The notes under the pieces: generated by a model | Seen by the model: only the letters and a program-made list of their open reading frames with translations | Database searches by the model: none | Told to the model about the DNA's origin: nothing | Assembly: GCA_947652115.1 (NCBI GenBank) | Contig: OX393568.1 | Coordinates: 22,569,831-22,633,830, forward strand | DNA: 64,000 nucleotides | Origin: Blastomussa wellsi | Taxonomy: Eukaryota > Cnidaria > Anthozoa > Scleractinia > Plerogyridae | Reading direction: 5' to 3' | Program-made: the position numbers and the translations under genes | Shown here: positions 12,651-24,307 of the stretch, in pieces | How positions within the stretch are numbered: the stretch's first letter is position 1 | Layout of the letters: every line of letters starts with the position of its first letter

Positions 12651-14761
12651 CTACACATCAATCTCTAAATTGGATTCATTGTCTGATATTGACGGCGAAT
12701 GAGTCAAGTCTGAGTTCGAACCGTCATGCGAGTTCCTCCGCAATGGCATTACATGTATAGAAGGCGGCCGCGAGCCCGATTTGGGTGTAGCCCCCGCAGG
12801 TGGCGAAAGTGCCGGGGACGATGCCCCCGTGTCCAAGGGAGAAACCGAAGGAGAACGAGTCACTAGGGGCGTAATGGCTGGAGTAAAGTTCGGCGAGAAT
12901 GCCGGCGAAGTATAGCGTGTCGACGGAGGACTTATAGGCGAGCGAGGAAGAGACGAAACTGACGACAACATGTCTGTTGTAACCATCCCTGCCGGCGGAT
13001 TTCTCGAGTCACGACTGGACGGCAAGCTCAGGCTCAAAGATTTCTTCGGAGGTGCGTCGTCTTTCATTTTACCAATTTCAAAGAACACGTCCGCTAGCGG
13101 CTGGAACTGCGGACCCCAGTCCAGCAAGTAATCCCAGTTGTAACTTCCGGTTAGTTCCTCGCGACTGCCCACGATCGAACTCAACGAGCCACCGTACGAA
13201 GGATGGTCGTGTCCTTCTTCGACAAATGGTCTCATACCATCAATAATCGATTCATCTTCGTCGGCATCAACTTCGGAAAGCTTCGCGTATAATAAATTGC
13301 TGACATCAACTCCACCGTCAGCTTCTCCGCCTCCTTCGTCGCCGAACACGTGAAGGCTTTCTTGGCTTCCGAGACGCGCGAGTAACTTGTCTATTTTGTC
13401 CGTTTGTTTATCGATCGCGAGGCCTTCTCCTTGCATCATGCTACTTCCGTCGCTGATAGTAAGCTGGGAAACTTGATCAGAATCCTGCTGAATCCCCGAG
13501 TCCGGTCCCATCACAGTTTTAACGTAATTCTCTGAATGCAGACTTCCGATGTCCCCATTCACGATTACCCGCGCATGTGCATCGTCGAAATCAACGCCTT
13601 CGGAAGACCCTCGGCCGCTCGACGCGCTGTTCGGCGTATCCGAAGACTCGGTTCCACGAGCAGGCGAGTCACTTGGACCGTTCAGCGGAGAGCACTCCTG
13701 AGAATAACCGCGAGGGGTGGAGACGTTTTCAAGAGATGAGTCCACGTGGTTAATATTTCCATTCGGAGCTCGCGGGTGCACGGTGATCTCATCGAACGAG
13801 CCATCGTAACGCAAGCGTGGATGTTGTCGATTCCGCTTCTTCTTCTTTCGCGCATAAATTGCTGCCATGACAATGATAAACGCGATTAAAATCACCCCGG
13901 CCAGGACTGCCAAGCCAATAATTATATACAAAGTACTTCCGGATATTCCTCCATCGTCAGGCCCGTCCCTACTCGCCGTAGTCGGGCAGCCAGGACAGGC
14001 AAAATCTATCCCCACTTCTACCCAGACCAACCCAGCGTTTGACTTTGTTTTGCCGCTGTCGGCTCGAATACGTAGATTGACAGTTGTCACGTCAGTCTCT
14101 CTTCTAACTCTACGTGAGCCAATCGATTCTTCTTCGGTTAATTCAATGCTTCTTCGGTTACGCCGGGCACTACTGGCTTCCTCGAGCGACTTGTTCACAA
14201 AAATGACTCCGGACGTCTCATTGATTGCAAACACATCAGAGCTTCTAAACTCAAATGAATAAAGTACGACTCCATCTTCACCATCGTCTTCGTCGGTTGC
14301 AAAGACCTGGCCGACAACGTCACCGATGTTAGCGTTTCCAGGGACTTCAAACTTGTAGTTGTCCTTCTCAAACGTGGGCGTACTCTCATCCACGCTTTTG
14401 ATGTACACTGTCAGATTTACTTTGCTTTCCATCCGTGGGATTCCCACGTCTTCAGCCTTGATTTCCAGCGAGTAACGCCAGCGAGTTTCGTAGTCAAATG
14501 TAGCATTGGTAGTGAGCATTCCGCTGAAACTATCGATGACAAAAAGACCCCAGCCACTCCCCCCAGTGATGCTGTATCTGACCGCTCCATTGTTCCCAGA
14601 GTCACGGTCGATGGCGGTCACCTCATAGAATGAGGTTCCGATAGGAGAGTTTTCTTCTACTGCAACGTCTTCGGGACGAGGAATGTGGAATTCAGGCATG
14701 TTGTCATTTACGTCGTCTACTCTAATTCCAACAGAAGCAAGACTTGTCTTCGGTGTAAGAC
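12651..14761 (-). CDS. DCHS1: dachsous exon 2: last repeats, transmembrane segment and cytoplasmic tail
   Basis: This exon codes for the end of repeat 25 (VDDVNDNMPEF), repeats 26 and 27, a linker with CPGC, the transmembrane segment at 13854-13931 (about LYIIIGLAVLAGVILIAFII) followed by RKKKKRNR, and the tail to TAG (LEIDV-stop). Two polybasic sites, RRNRR and RRVRR, lie in repeat 27 (14100-14165). The catenin-binding-like motif is at 13083-13139. The C-terminal third is rich in Ser and Pro with many SP sites. Confidence 0.93.
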
Positions 14762-15546
14762 CTGAAAAAGTAACACGCCGATTTCAATTTAAGCCTTGCT
14801 CCAACCAGATTGTGTAGTTATTTAGAAAACAGTCCAAAGAAAATACGCGCGCTGATTGGTTAAAAATCGTGTTTCTATAACTCGATGGAGACACAGAACT
14901 AGCACACATGGCGCTAAATGCAGGAATGGCTCCAGGACATTTAGATTTTTTTAGACTTTGATTTTTTCGTCTATTAAAGAGAAAAAAACAAAGTCAGTTA
15001 TAAAAGCACAGAGGTGGAATCGATCCCGGGTTACCCAGAACACGAGCTATTCCTACTAACCACTACACTACCGAGGCCCGGCTGCCGAACACCGAAAATT
15101 TTAAGATTTTATCGTGTCACCCTTACCATTCTTGAGAGCTAACCGCATAACGGCAGTGCTTAGTAGGCTAACCGGAATGCAAAAGTAGGCTAACCGGATT
15201 GCTTAAAAGGCTAACCGCAGTGCTCAGTGGGCTAACCGGATTGCTTAGTAGGCTAACCGCAGTGTTATAATAGGCTAACCAGGGTGATTTTGTAGTCTAA
15301 TTTAGCTAACCAAACTCGTTCCCAGTGCATTCCGAGCCCGGAGCCATTCCTGCAATTAAGCGCTACTAACTAGCACGAGCTGTTGACGTAATGATGGCGC
15401 GAGCAAAGAGAATTTACATTTTGATAATCAAAGTTAACAAGTTGTTTTCCTTTTTCTCGTCGCGGTGTTTTCTAAAAGAAATAGAAAACATGTACTTCGT
15501 GTTTTTACCGAATTATAGAAACACTCGTGAAAGTTTGGGAGAACTC

Positions 15547-15577
<31 letters not shown>

Positions 15578-15578
15578 C

Positions 15579-15609
<31 letters not shown>

Positions 15610-18600
15610 CTTCCACACGTGTTTCTATAACTCGATAGAAAAACGGTACATGTTTTCTATTTCTTAAATAATTTATAATACAGTTAGTTCATATGCATTT
15701 TTATCTTTTTAATTAACATACATGATGTGATTTTTCTTGGCGTCCCTGCGAAATAGCTGGCGTTTCCATAGACTTTCAAGTCCATGGGCGTGCCATTCAT
15801 AGCCAAGTGTTCGTCAAGTCTATTCCTTGGGGGGGGGGGGGCTTTAGGGAAGGGGGTCCGGACCTCCCCCAGGATCCGCCACTGGAAAATAAAAATATTA
15901 TTTTACCTTTATCTTCATCCAGCCCATAAGCTAACGCCGCAGTACTTAAAAGATCTGTTTATACCATTCAACACAATACGAACTCAGAGACAACGAAAAT
16001 ATGTTAGCTCTACCAAAGCCCCGAACTGATTTCCTTAAACGCAGCTTCTGCTACAGCGGGGTTCAATTGTGGAACAGCCTTCCATGTGATGCTAGAGTGA
16101 CAAGACCTTTCCCTCAGTTCAAAAGTATTCTGAATCGTACGATGTTGTCCTCTCACTCCCACACGGCAACATGTAAATCATGTTTTTACCGTGTATAAAT
16201 AAAGTTGATGTGTGTACTGTATGTATCTCTAGCTTGCACGGGACCGGGGTAGGGAAGGGAGAGGGGGTCCTCCCCCATGGATCCGCCAATGCAACAAAAA
16301 ACTATTCTCACCTTCATCTCTAGCTTGTACGGACAGTTTATGTTCCTTCATACTCTCGTGATCCAAACGCTTGACGGTCCATATTTCACCACTTGTACTG
16401 TCGATCGCAAAAGACTGCTTATCATTGCCAGTAAGGATGGAGAACACGATGCGTCCGTTCGCTGCCGAGTCTTTATCCGAAGCATTCACTCGGAGAATCG
16501 ACGTGCCGATCGGTACATCTTCGTTGACTGCTCGGGCGTAAGTTGTTGGATCGAAAACTGGTGGATTGTCATTGATGTCAGTGATGGTAATGTTCACTTC
16601 AACCACAACACTCTTGTTGGTGCTATCATCCCGCGCTTCGACCCCGAGTAAATAATTACTTTCCGTTTCAAAGTCCAAGCCACGCTTGTTCACTTCGATG
16701 ATACCACTGCGGCGCCCGATTCGGAAGAGCGATTCAGGATCTCCAAATTTTAGCTCGTAGCTAATCTTGGCCACGTTCATGCCGGGGTCGTCGACTGCCG
16801 AAACAGTCAGGACCGAGGTACCGGCTTCAGTGTCTTCGGGAATGCTGGCCTCGTACGCTGGCTTGCTGAACCTTGGTTTTCGATTGATTCTAATCTGCAC
16901 TGTGACAAAAGCGCGCTGAGTAGGGATGCCATGGTCGGTAGCCGACACGACCACGAGCAGGAGTGATTCGCGCACGCCAACTTCGATCCTTTTCGCTGTG
17001 TAGATCACACCGGAAGTGGCGTTTATCCGGAATTCGCTGACGGAAGAGACAAACGCGTACGTGAGTTGCCCGTTAGAGCCGCTGTCTTCGTCTTCAGCGC
17101 TGACTCGTAGGATGGAGGTCCCAGCAGCCGTTTCTTCGGACAAAGTAGTCTGATATGAACTTTCCAAGAACTTGGGCGCATTATCGTTGACATCTTTAAC
17201 ATTCACGTACAACGCTGTTTCCGACCGATGTGTTCCGTCACTGCATGTGATGTTTAGCACATAGGATTTCCTCTGTTCGTAATCGAGTGATCTCAACAGG
17301 GTGACATCTCCTGTGAATCGCTCAATGTGAAACACGTCTAGGTCGTTCAGTCCATTGCTGAATGAGTACACCAAATTTGGATTTTTGTCATTGTCAGTTG
17401 CTGTAAGACGCTCCACGACAGATCCAACCTTGCGGTCTTCAAGGACGTCCACAGAATACGGCCCGGAGAATGCTGGGATGTTGTCATTTACGTCGATGAT
17501 ATTGACGAACACGTGACTAAAACTGGACAATGGCGAGCTTCCACTGTCAGTTGCCTTGACAACGAGGTCGTAAAATGTCCGATTTTCGCGATCGACGAGG
17601 CCTTGTGTGGTAATAACACCCGACTGTGAATCAATGGAAAACTTATTGTTCTCGTTTCCAGCAAACATCTTGTACGTGATTTTGTTGTTCTTTCCAGAAT
17701 CCTGATCTGTTGTTGTTAATGTGGCGACAGTTCTTGGTGCAAAACCGCTGGAATGCAAAGCATCGTCCTCTGGGAGTTGAACAGAAACATTCGCCGGATA
17801 AAACTCTGGCTTGTTGTCATTCACATCCGTCACGTTCACGTACAGCTCCAAGTAATCATTGCGTGACGAACCGCTTCGTAATGACGCAATAATATGGATG
17901 CGGAAGTAACGCAATCTCTCGAAATCCAGTTGCGCTTGGTTCGCCACTGTAACCACACCGCTTTGACGATTAATAAAGAAAGCGTTTCCAGTGTTCCCGT
18001 CCACTATGCTGTAAACTATTTCACTTGAAGCAGTTGCTAGCACTCGGGTTACTTCGTGATTCTTCGGGCTGTTCTCGGGAAGGGAAACGAACACTGGCGT
18101 GCTGTTCACGAACGTTGGCGGTGTGACCGTGACGGTACCAACGACAATTTCCACGATACCTCTTCCGGCGAGGTTGCCACCATCATCAGCAAGGATGTGT
18201 AAAATGTAAGCTCCATTTGGTATGTTAGTAACGCCTTGTTTGACTCGTAAGTCCCCCGTGTTACTTTCCAAGTGGAAGAACGGCAGCGACGTTCCGTTGA
18301 CAAACCTGTATGTCATTTGCGTTATTGAGGCGGAGTCCTTATCTGTAGCGCTCACTTTTACTAACGATGCTCCCGGTGTGACAGAGGACTGGATCGCTTT
18401 GAAGTAAGGTATCTTCTCAAACTCGGGGGCGTGGTTATTCTCGTCGATGATTGACACCTTCACCGCAACCGATGCCCCCCTTGGAGACACACCTCTGTCC
18501 GCTGCGTGACAGAGGAAGTTGAAGACTTCCTTCGCCGAGAAGTCAAAGTCCTGCAAGGTGTAGATCGCTCCTGTTTTAGAATCGATACGGAAGACGCCAA

Positions 18601-21600
18601 ACGTATCGTTGCTTAAAGAATACACGACTTCTCCATTCGTTCCCCAGTCGTCGTCTGTTGCTGTCACGGTGAGAATGACTGAGTCGATCTTCGTGAGTTC
18701 TGGGATCTTAACTTCGTAAGAATCTTTCGTGAACTTCGGTGAATTGTCATTTTTGTCGCCAACAAATACTGTCACGTGAGCAGTGGTGTTGTAAAATGGA
18801 GATGTGACGTCACTTGCTTTTATTTCTAAATCATAGCGAGCGGTTTCTTCTCTGTTGAGCCGTTCTGTGGTCGACAGTTCGCCCGAGAACTCTCCGACTG
18901 AAAACTTCTTGTCTTCGTTGCCGTTTTTTATAACGTAGCGTACCCGACCATTTTGACCGATGTCTGGATCTTGTACTGTTAAAGTGTAAAACACGAAGGG
19001 GTCTTGCTCTTCCAAAACAGTCACGTTCAAGTGAGCAGGCTTGAAAATAGGCGCGTGGTCATTTTTATCCAGAACTGTAATGATCACCGTGCAGGTGCCT
19101 ACACGAAAGGGGAAGGCATTGTCCGTGGCGTATACAGTCAGCTGATATTTGTCTTTTTCCTCGCGGTCAAGCGTCAAATTCGTGTAGATCACGCCACTGC
19201 TTTCGTTGATGGCAAATTTGGGAACCACTTTTCCCCTCGGGATGCTGTAGTTCAGTACTCCGTTTGTTCCGCTGTCGAGATCACCGGCGCTTATCTTCAT
19301 GACTGGGGTGCCCACAGGCTCGTTTTCGCTCACGTTGCCAAAGAAAAGACTCCGTTGAAATTCCGGCGCGTTGTCGTTCACATCGACCAGGTATATGGTG
19401 AGCAGCTGGTATGAGGACAGAGGTGGGGAACCTTCATCGGTGGCAGAAATGTTCAAAACATACATGGGTGTAGTCTCGTAGTCCAACACTCCGTGCAACT
19501 TCAACAGACCAGTTTCGCTCTCTAGATCAAACTTCATAAAGCTATCTCCGCTGCCACGTTGCACGATTCCATACTTCACTCTACCGTTGCTTCCCAAGTC
19601 CTGATCAATAGCAGTGATGGTGATGACAGGGTAACTGAATGGCTCGTCCTCCATCACAAACGTGTAGTTCGGCGATACAAATGATGGCTTCTTGTCATTC
19701 ACATCGCCCACGATGATGAAAACCGTTATGGTGCTCGATAATCGCTCGGATTCCGTGAACGCTTGATCGGTGGCTCGGATGTTCAACGTGTACTCGTCTA
19801 CCGCCTCGCGATCGATTTCTCCGATGGTCTGAACGGTGCCTGTCGACGGGTCGACTTTGAATTTCGGAGGTCCCGGCGACTGAGAATCGACTGAATATCG
19901 GATCCGACTATTCTGGCCAGAGTCATAGTCATGCGCTTTTATAGTGGTCACGTTATAGTTGATTGGCACGCCTTCACGCAGCTGTACTGTCACGGGGTTC
20001 CTATCGAAGGTGGGTCTGTTGTCGTTGGAGTCGAGCACATAAACTGTGACGTACAAATAGCTACTTTGACTGTTTTGTCCCTGGTCTCTGGCAACAATCC
20101 TCAACTGATACTTGCTTTTTCTCTCGAAGTCCAGCGATTTGCGCAGGGTTATAACACCGGAAGTGGCGTTAATTTCAAACACGTTTCCACCGTTACTTTG
20201 ATCGATGGTGTAACGCACTCTTCCATTGTTTCCGGCGTCTACGTCCTTGGCTGTCACGGTGGTCACGACAGTGCCAACTGCCTGCTTTTCCGGCACATTC
20301 ACGAAGAAGCTGTTGTTGAGAAAGCGAGGTGGGTTGTCGTTAACATCTAGCACATGAATGGTTACGAACACAACAGTGGACTTAGGGGGGGTCCCTTGGT
20401 CGCTGGCACCGATGTTCAATGTGTAACGGTCATTCTTCTCGCGATCCAGGCGAGCTGCAGTGGTGATCAACCCAGTCTGGGCGTTAATGTTGAAGATACT
20501 TGTCGAGCTGGCGGCAAAGTAGGTGACCATACCATTAGACCCAGCATCTGGATCTGATGCCTCGACAGTGATGACCGAAGACCCAACACCAATGTCTTCA
20601 GATACAGTCTTCTCATAGGACAGTTTCTTAAAGGTCGGTGTATTATCATTAAGATCCTGCACCGTGACAGTCACTTTGGCATGGTCCGTTCTGGGGCTCT
20701 GCCCATGGTCACGCACTTTGACCATCAAGGTGTATGAGGCCTTTAGTTCTCGATTCAGGACTTCGTTAGTTCTTATAATACCAGTGTCTTGATCAATCAC
20801 GAACTCAAGGCTGGGAGCTTCAAAGCTATATGCTGTCTTGGAATTGCTGCCAGCATCTTTGTCTGATGCAGAAACTTGACCGACAAATGTCCTGTTTGGT
20901 TCATTCTCGTTGACAGGGAATATGTACGACGGCAGAGTGAACTTTGGATTGTTGTCGTTAACATCATCAACATAGACAATGACATCAGCTGTGGAACTCT
21001 TTGGGGGATTTCCTTTGTCAGTTGCAACCACAGTGAATCGATAAACTTCCTGTTTTTCTCGGTCTAGTTCCTGTTTAATGAAGATCCAACCATTTGATCG
21101 CAAGCCAAACAGGGTGGTGTCCACACCCGATTGAAATGTGTATGAAATTCTGGCATTGTCTCCCGTGTCAGCATCGGATGCCGACACATTCAAGATATCT
21201 GTCCCCGCTGGTGTGAGTTCGCCCACATGGGTAGAGTAAGATGAGTTGGGGAATATGGGAGGGTGGTCATTGACATCAACAACAGTAAATCGAAAAGTAG
21301 CAGTGGTGTTCAATGGCGGAGATCCGCCATCCTCTGCTAAAACTTGAATTAAATACTGCCTGGGACCTTCAAAGTCAATAGCATGCGTCAGCGTCAAAGA
21401 GCCTGTATCTCGAGCCAGTTCAAAGGTATTATTAGGATTGGAGAGCAGAGTGTACCTTACATGTCCAAACAGGCCACTGTCTGGGTCTTGCGCAGTCACA
21501 TTATAAAAGACATGTCCAACTCTGGTATCTTCTAAGATGTCGATATCAATTATACTACTTTTAAATGACGGAGGATTGTCATTAAGGTCAGTTACTTTCA

Positions 21601-24307
21601 CACTTACATTAGCAAAGCCATAGAGAGGAGGGGAACCACCATCTTTTGCCTGGATGTTAAGCCACAGCTGAGGAGTTTTCTCATGGTCAAGTTCACTCTG
21701 TGTAAGTAGTGTTCCAGTGGAGTTGATCTTAAACACATTGTGGATATTGCCACCGCTGATTGAATAGTAAATGTCGGCATTAGTTCCAAGATCTTTACTT
21801 GAGGCATAGACAGAACCTAACACTGTGCGTATATCAGAATTTTCAACTATTGTGAAGTTGTAAAAACTGGGCTGGAAAACGGGAGGGTCATCATTTACAT
21901 CTAAAACTGTCACTTGTACGACTGCTGAATTTTTAGACTTCAAGCCACCACTATCAGTAACCTGCACTTCCAGACTGTGAGAATCCTTTGTCTCGCGATC
22001 AAGGGATTTGTTCAGAGTGATTACTCCAGTTGATGACTCAATTGAAAAGTGGCCATCACTGTTCCCATTTGAAATGGAAAAAGTCAGTTGCGAGTATATG
22101 CCGCTATCATTATCTTTGGCCAGAATTGTTGTTATAGCATTCCCGATTGTCAGATTTTCATACACTGACACAGTGTACGTTGTTGGACTTATGACAGGAT
22201 AGTTGTCATTCTTGTCTACAACCGAAATGTTTGCAACTGACGTTGTAGCACGCCCACCTCCGTCAGAAGCCACAACATTAATTATGTACGAAGATTGGAG
22301 TTCATAATCTATCTGTCCTGCTGTTGTTAGAAGACCAGTTTTAGGATCAATAACAAAGGGGATATTATTTTGGTTGGTCTCCAAAAAATAGCGCACAACT
22401 CCATTCAGCCCACTGTCACTATCATTAGCTGATACTTGCGTGACAGTAGTACCATTAGCTGTATTTTCGTCAACGGTTGCAAAGTAAACATGCTTGGTAA
22501 AGACTGGGTTATTGTCATTAGCATCAGTTATATTTATTATGACTGTGCAGTTAGCACTCTGTGGTGGAACACCTAAATCAGTAACAGTGACCAGGAACTT
22601 GGGCATGGGAACTTTTTCGCGATCTAACAGCGCAGCTGTGCAGATTTCTCCAGTAGTCTGGTTGATCTGAAACCATGTTTTGAAAAGAGCATCTTGGGGT
22701 TTGTAGGAAATCCTGTAAACTAACTTGGCATTTATGCCAGTGTCCTTGTCAGTAGCACGAGTGACCACAACGCTTGAGCCAATGGTGACATTTTCTGACA
22801 ACACAGCAGTAAAGACATCTTGATCAAATTTTGGGTGATTGTCATTGATATCTCCAACATTAATGATAAAACTTTCCTGTGAAGTTTGTTGGGGTTGACC
22901 CCGGTCTTTAGCAACAACTTTCAAGGTAAACGTTGCTTGCCTTTCTCTATCTAATCCTTTAGCAGTTGCGATTATGTCTACATTGTTGTTAGGATCTGCT
23001 TTAGCACTAAAATGTCCATTCCCTCCTTCCAGTGTAACATCAACTTCGCCATTTTTGCCAGAGTCTCTGTCAGAAACATAAATTCGTGCGACCGAAGTTC
23101 CAATACCAGCGTCTTCGGAAACTTGATAGCTTCCGCCAAGATTAAATTCAACTCTGATATCGGGTTTGTTGTCGTTAATATCCAGCACATGAATAGCTAC
23201 AGAAGCCACATCATATTTAGAAGATCCTAAAACACCAGGGTTCTTTGCTCGAACAAAAATCTTATAATCATGTTTCTGTTCGTAATTCAAAAGAACATTG
23301 TTTACAATAACACCAGACTTTTCATGAACGCTAAAGATTCTGTTTGGATCCGAGTGCGAACCACGCTCGATCGAATACAAAACTGCACCATTTGTGCCAA
23401 TATCATTATCAGTAGCCAAAACTTTCAGAATCGATGTTCCAATTGCTGAATTTTCGGTTATGTTGGCTGTGTAAGATTTGTTCGTAAAAACAGGACTATG
23501 GTCGTTCACATCCAGTACAGTAATGTTGAGTAATGTGAAACCTGTTTTCGGTGGAGCGCCTCCATCGGTAGCAGAGACATTCAATATATAGGAGTCACGC
23601 TTTTCTCTATCGAGGACTTTTCCTTGAACCAGACCAAGGTCCGCGCACAAAACGCCGTTGTTATCCAAAAACTCAGTCAGCTTGAAGACATTACCAATGT
23701 TTCCAGAAAGTATTGCATATTTCTGCGTTGCGTTTGAGCCAAAATCATTGTCCATTGCCTTGATTCGCTGCTGCACGACGCCTTCCTCGTACAATTCGAA
23801 ATTGTAAACATCTCTCGAAAATTTCGGAATGTTGTCATTGGCATCTGTTACATTCACCAAAACTATGAAAGATTTAAAAGCCGCACCGACTTTCAATAAA
23901 GAAATTTCGTAGTTTGGAACCGTTTCGCGATCTAAAACAACGTTTGTAGTAATGATCTTCGTAATTGTATCAACGTCCAAATCGTCTTGTGGAGTGATGC
24001 TCGAAACGATATCGAAGTTGATGTGTGACAGGCTGCCGACAAAAGATCCTTTTGGAAGTCCTTCAGAAATATAGAAAGTGGCTGTTGATGCGCTAGTGAA
24101 ACATGGATGAAGATCAAACACACATGTGGTCCATAATAACACAACGTACCAAAACCAGAGTTTTGTCTTGAATCGGCAGACATTCCACGGAACACACGTC
24201 CGTTCTGAATCATTCATATAGTTCATTTCTCGCCGTGCAACGGAAAATACCACTCTTTTACATCCTGCCTTTTGATCTGTACAATTTCCAGAAGGTTTTA
24301 AGGGCAT
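12651..24307 (-). CDS. DCHS1: Dachsous-type giant cadherin, complete, two coding exons
   Basis: Exon 1 is 24307-16312 and exon 2 is 14761-12651. The splice is GATGAAG|GTGAGA to TTTTCAG|GTCTTAC in phase 1, and the joined frame is 3368 residues. A hydrophobic signal segment lies at about residues 50-64. It is followed by 27 cadherin repeats, counted from 24 canonical or degenerate DxNDN-type linkers plus three repeats that lack one. One transmembrane segment lies at about 2943-2968, followed by a basic stop-transfer stretch and a tail of about 400 residues. The tail contains NWDYLLDWGPQFQPLADVF, which resembles the beta-catenin-binding motif and is characteristic of Dachsous. The repeat number (27), the length and the absence of EGF and laminin-G modules separate it from Fat. 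In bilaterians Dachsous binds Fat on neighbouring cells in planar polarity and growth control. ATGs at residues 28 and 31 are possible alternative starts. Ortholog name inferred. Confidence 0.93.
15012..15082 (-). repeat. tRNA-derived SINE head
   Basis: Read on the minus strand it has an A-box-like TAGTGTAGTGGTTAGTAGG and a B-box-like GGGATCGATTCC at tRNA-like spacing. There is no good cloverleaf, so this is a SINE remnant rather than a tRNA gene. Confidence 0.5.
15160..15315. repeat. Minisatellite with AGGCTAACCG core
   Basis: Six to seven imperfect units of about 22-26 bp contain the core (A/T)AGGCTAACCG, alternating between GATTGCTTA and CAGTGCTC spacers. The last units decay to TAGTCTAATTTAGCTAACC. 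Confidence 0.75.
15475..15667. repeat. Fold-back repeat
   Basis: Inverted arms begin AAGAAATAGAAAACATGTAC and end ACATGTTTTCTATTTCTT. The inner arms pair CGTGAAAGTTTGGGAGAACT with a complement near 15597-15620. A related half (GTGTTTCTATAACTCGATGG) sits at 14871. Frames here on both strands are artefacts of the hairpin. Confidence 0.7.
15825..15884. mobile_element. Truncated hAT5-like MITE end
   Basis: The sequence ends CCAGGATCCGCCACTG, the complement of the CAGTGGCGGATCC terminus of the complete MITEs at 39954 and 50598. Only this end and a poly-G tract remain. Confidence 0.5.
15900..16205 (+). pseudogene. 3' end of a non-LTR retrotransposon (reverse transcriptase C-terminus)
   Basis: Two overlapping frames, 15784-16029 and 16001-16198, together give the familiar tail of LINE polymerases: TPQYLKDLF, then FCYSGVQLWNSLP and FKSILN. 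A frameshift separates the halves, and a polyadenylation-like AATAAA follows at about 16197. This is a dead 5'-truncated insertion in the dachsous intron, antisense to the host gene. Confidence 0.65.
16312..24307 (-). CDS. DCHS1: dachsous exon 1: signal segment and cadherin repeats 1-25 (first part)
   Basis: This single 7996-nt exon codes for residues 1-2665 plus one base. It contains repeats 1-24 complete and most of repeat 25, and ends in the donor GAAG|GTGAGAATAG. Canonical DxNDNxP linkers recur about every 105 residues. Linkers ending repeats 18 (DENNH), 19 and 23 (both without the motif) are degenerate. The ATG at 24307 follows no obvious acceptor, so an upstream non-coding exon is neither shown nor excluded. 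Confidence 0.93.

Larger units (their letters stand above)
14762..16311 (-). other. dachsous intron, repeat-filled
   Basis: GT at 16310-16311 and AG at 14762-14763 read on the minus strand. The intron carries a tRNA-like SINE head, a 24-bp minisatellite, a fold-back element, a truncated MITE end, a LINE 3' remnant and a second MITE end, each listed separately. Confidence 0.85.

Noticed and set aside
19004..20350. Plus-strand frames of 136 and 139 codons (19004-19414 and 19931-20350) inside dachsous
   Set aside because: They lie antisense to the cadherin frame and follow the periodic codons of the repeats; no domain is recognisable.
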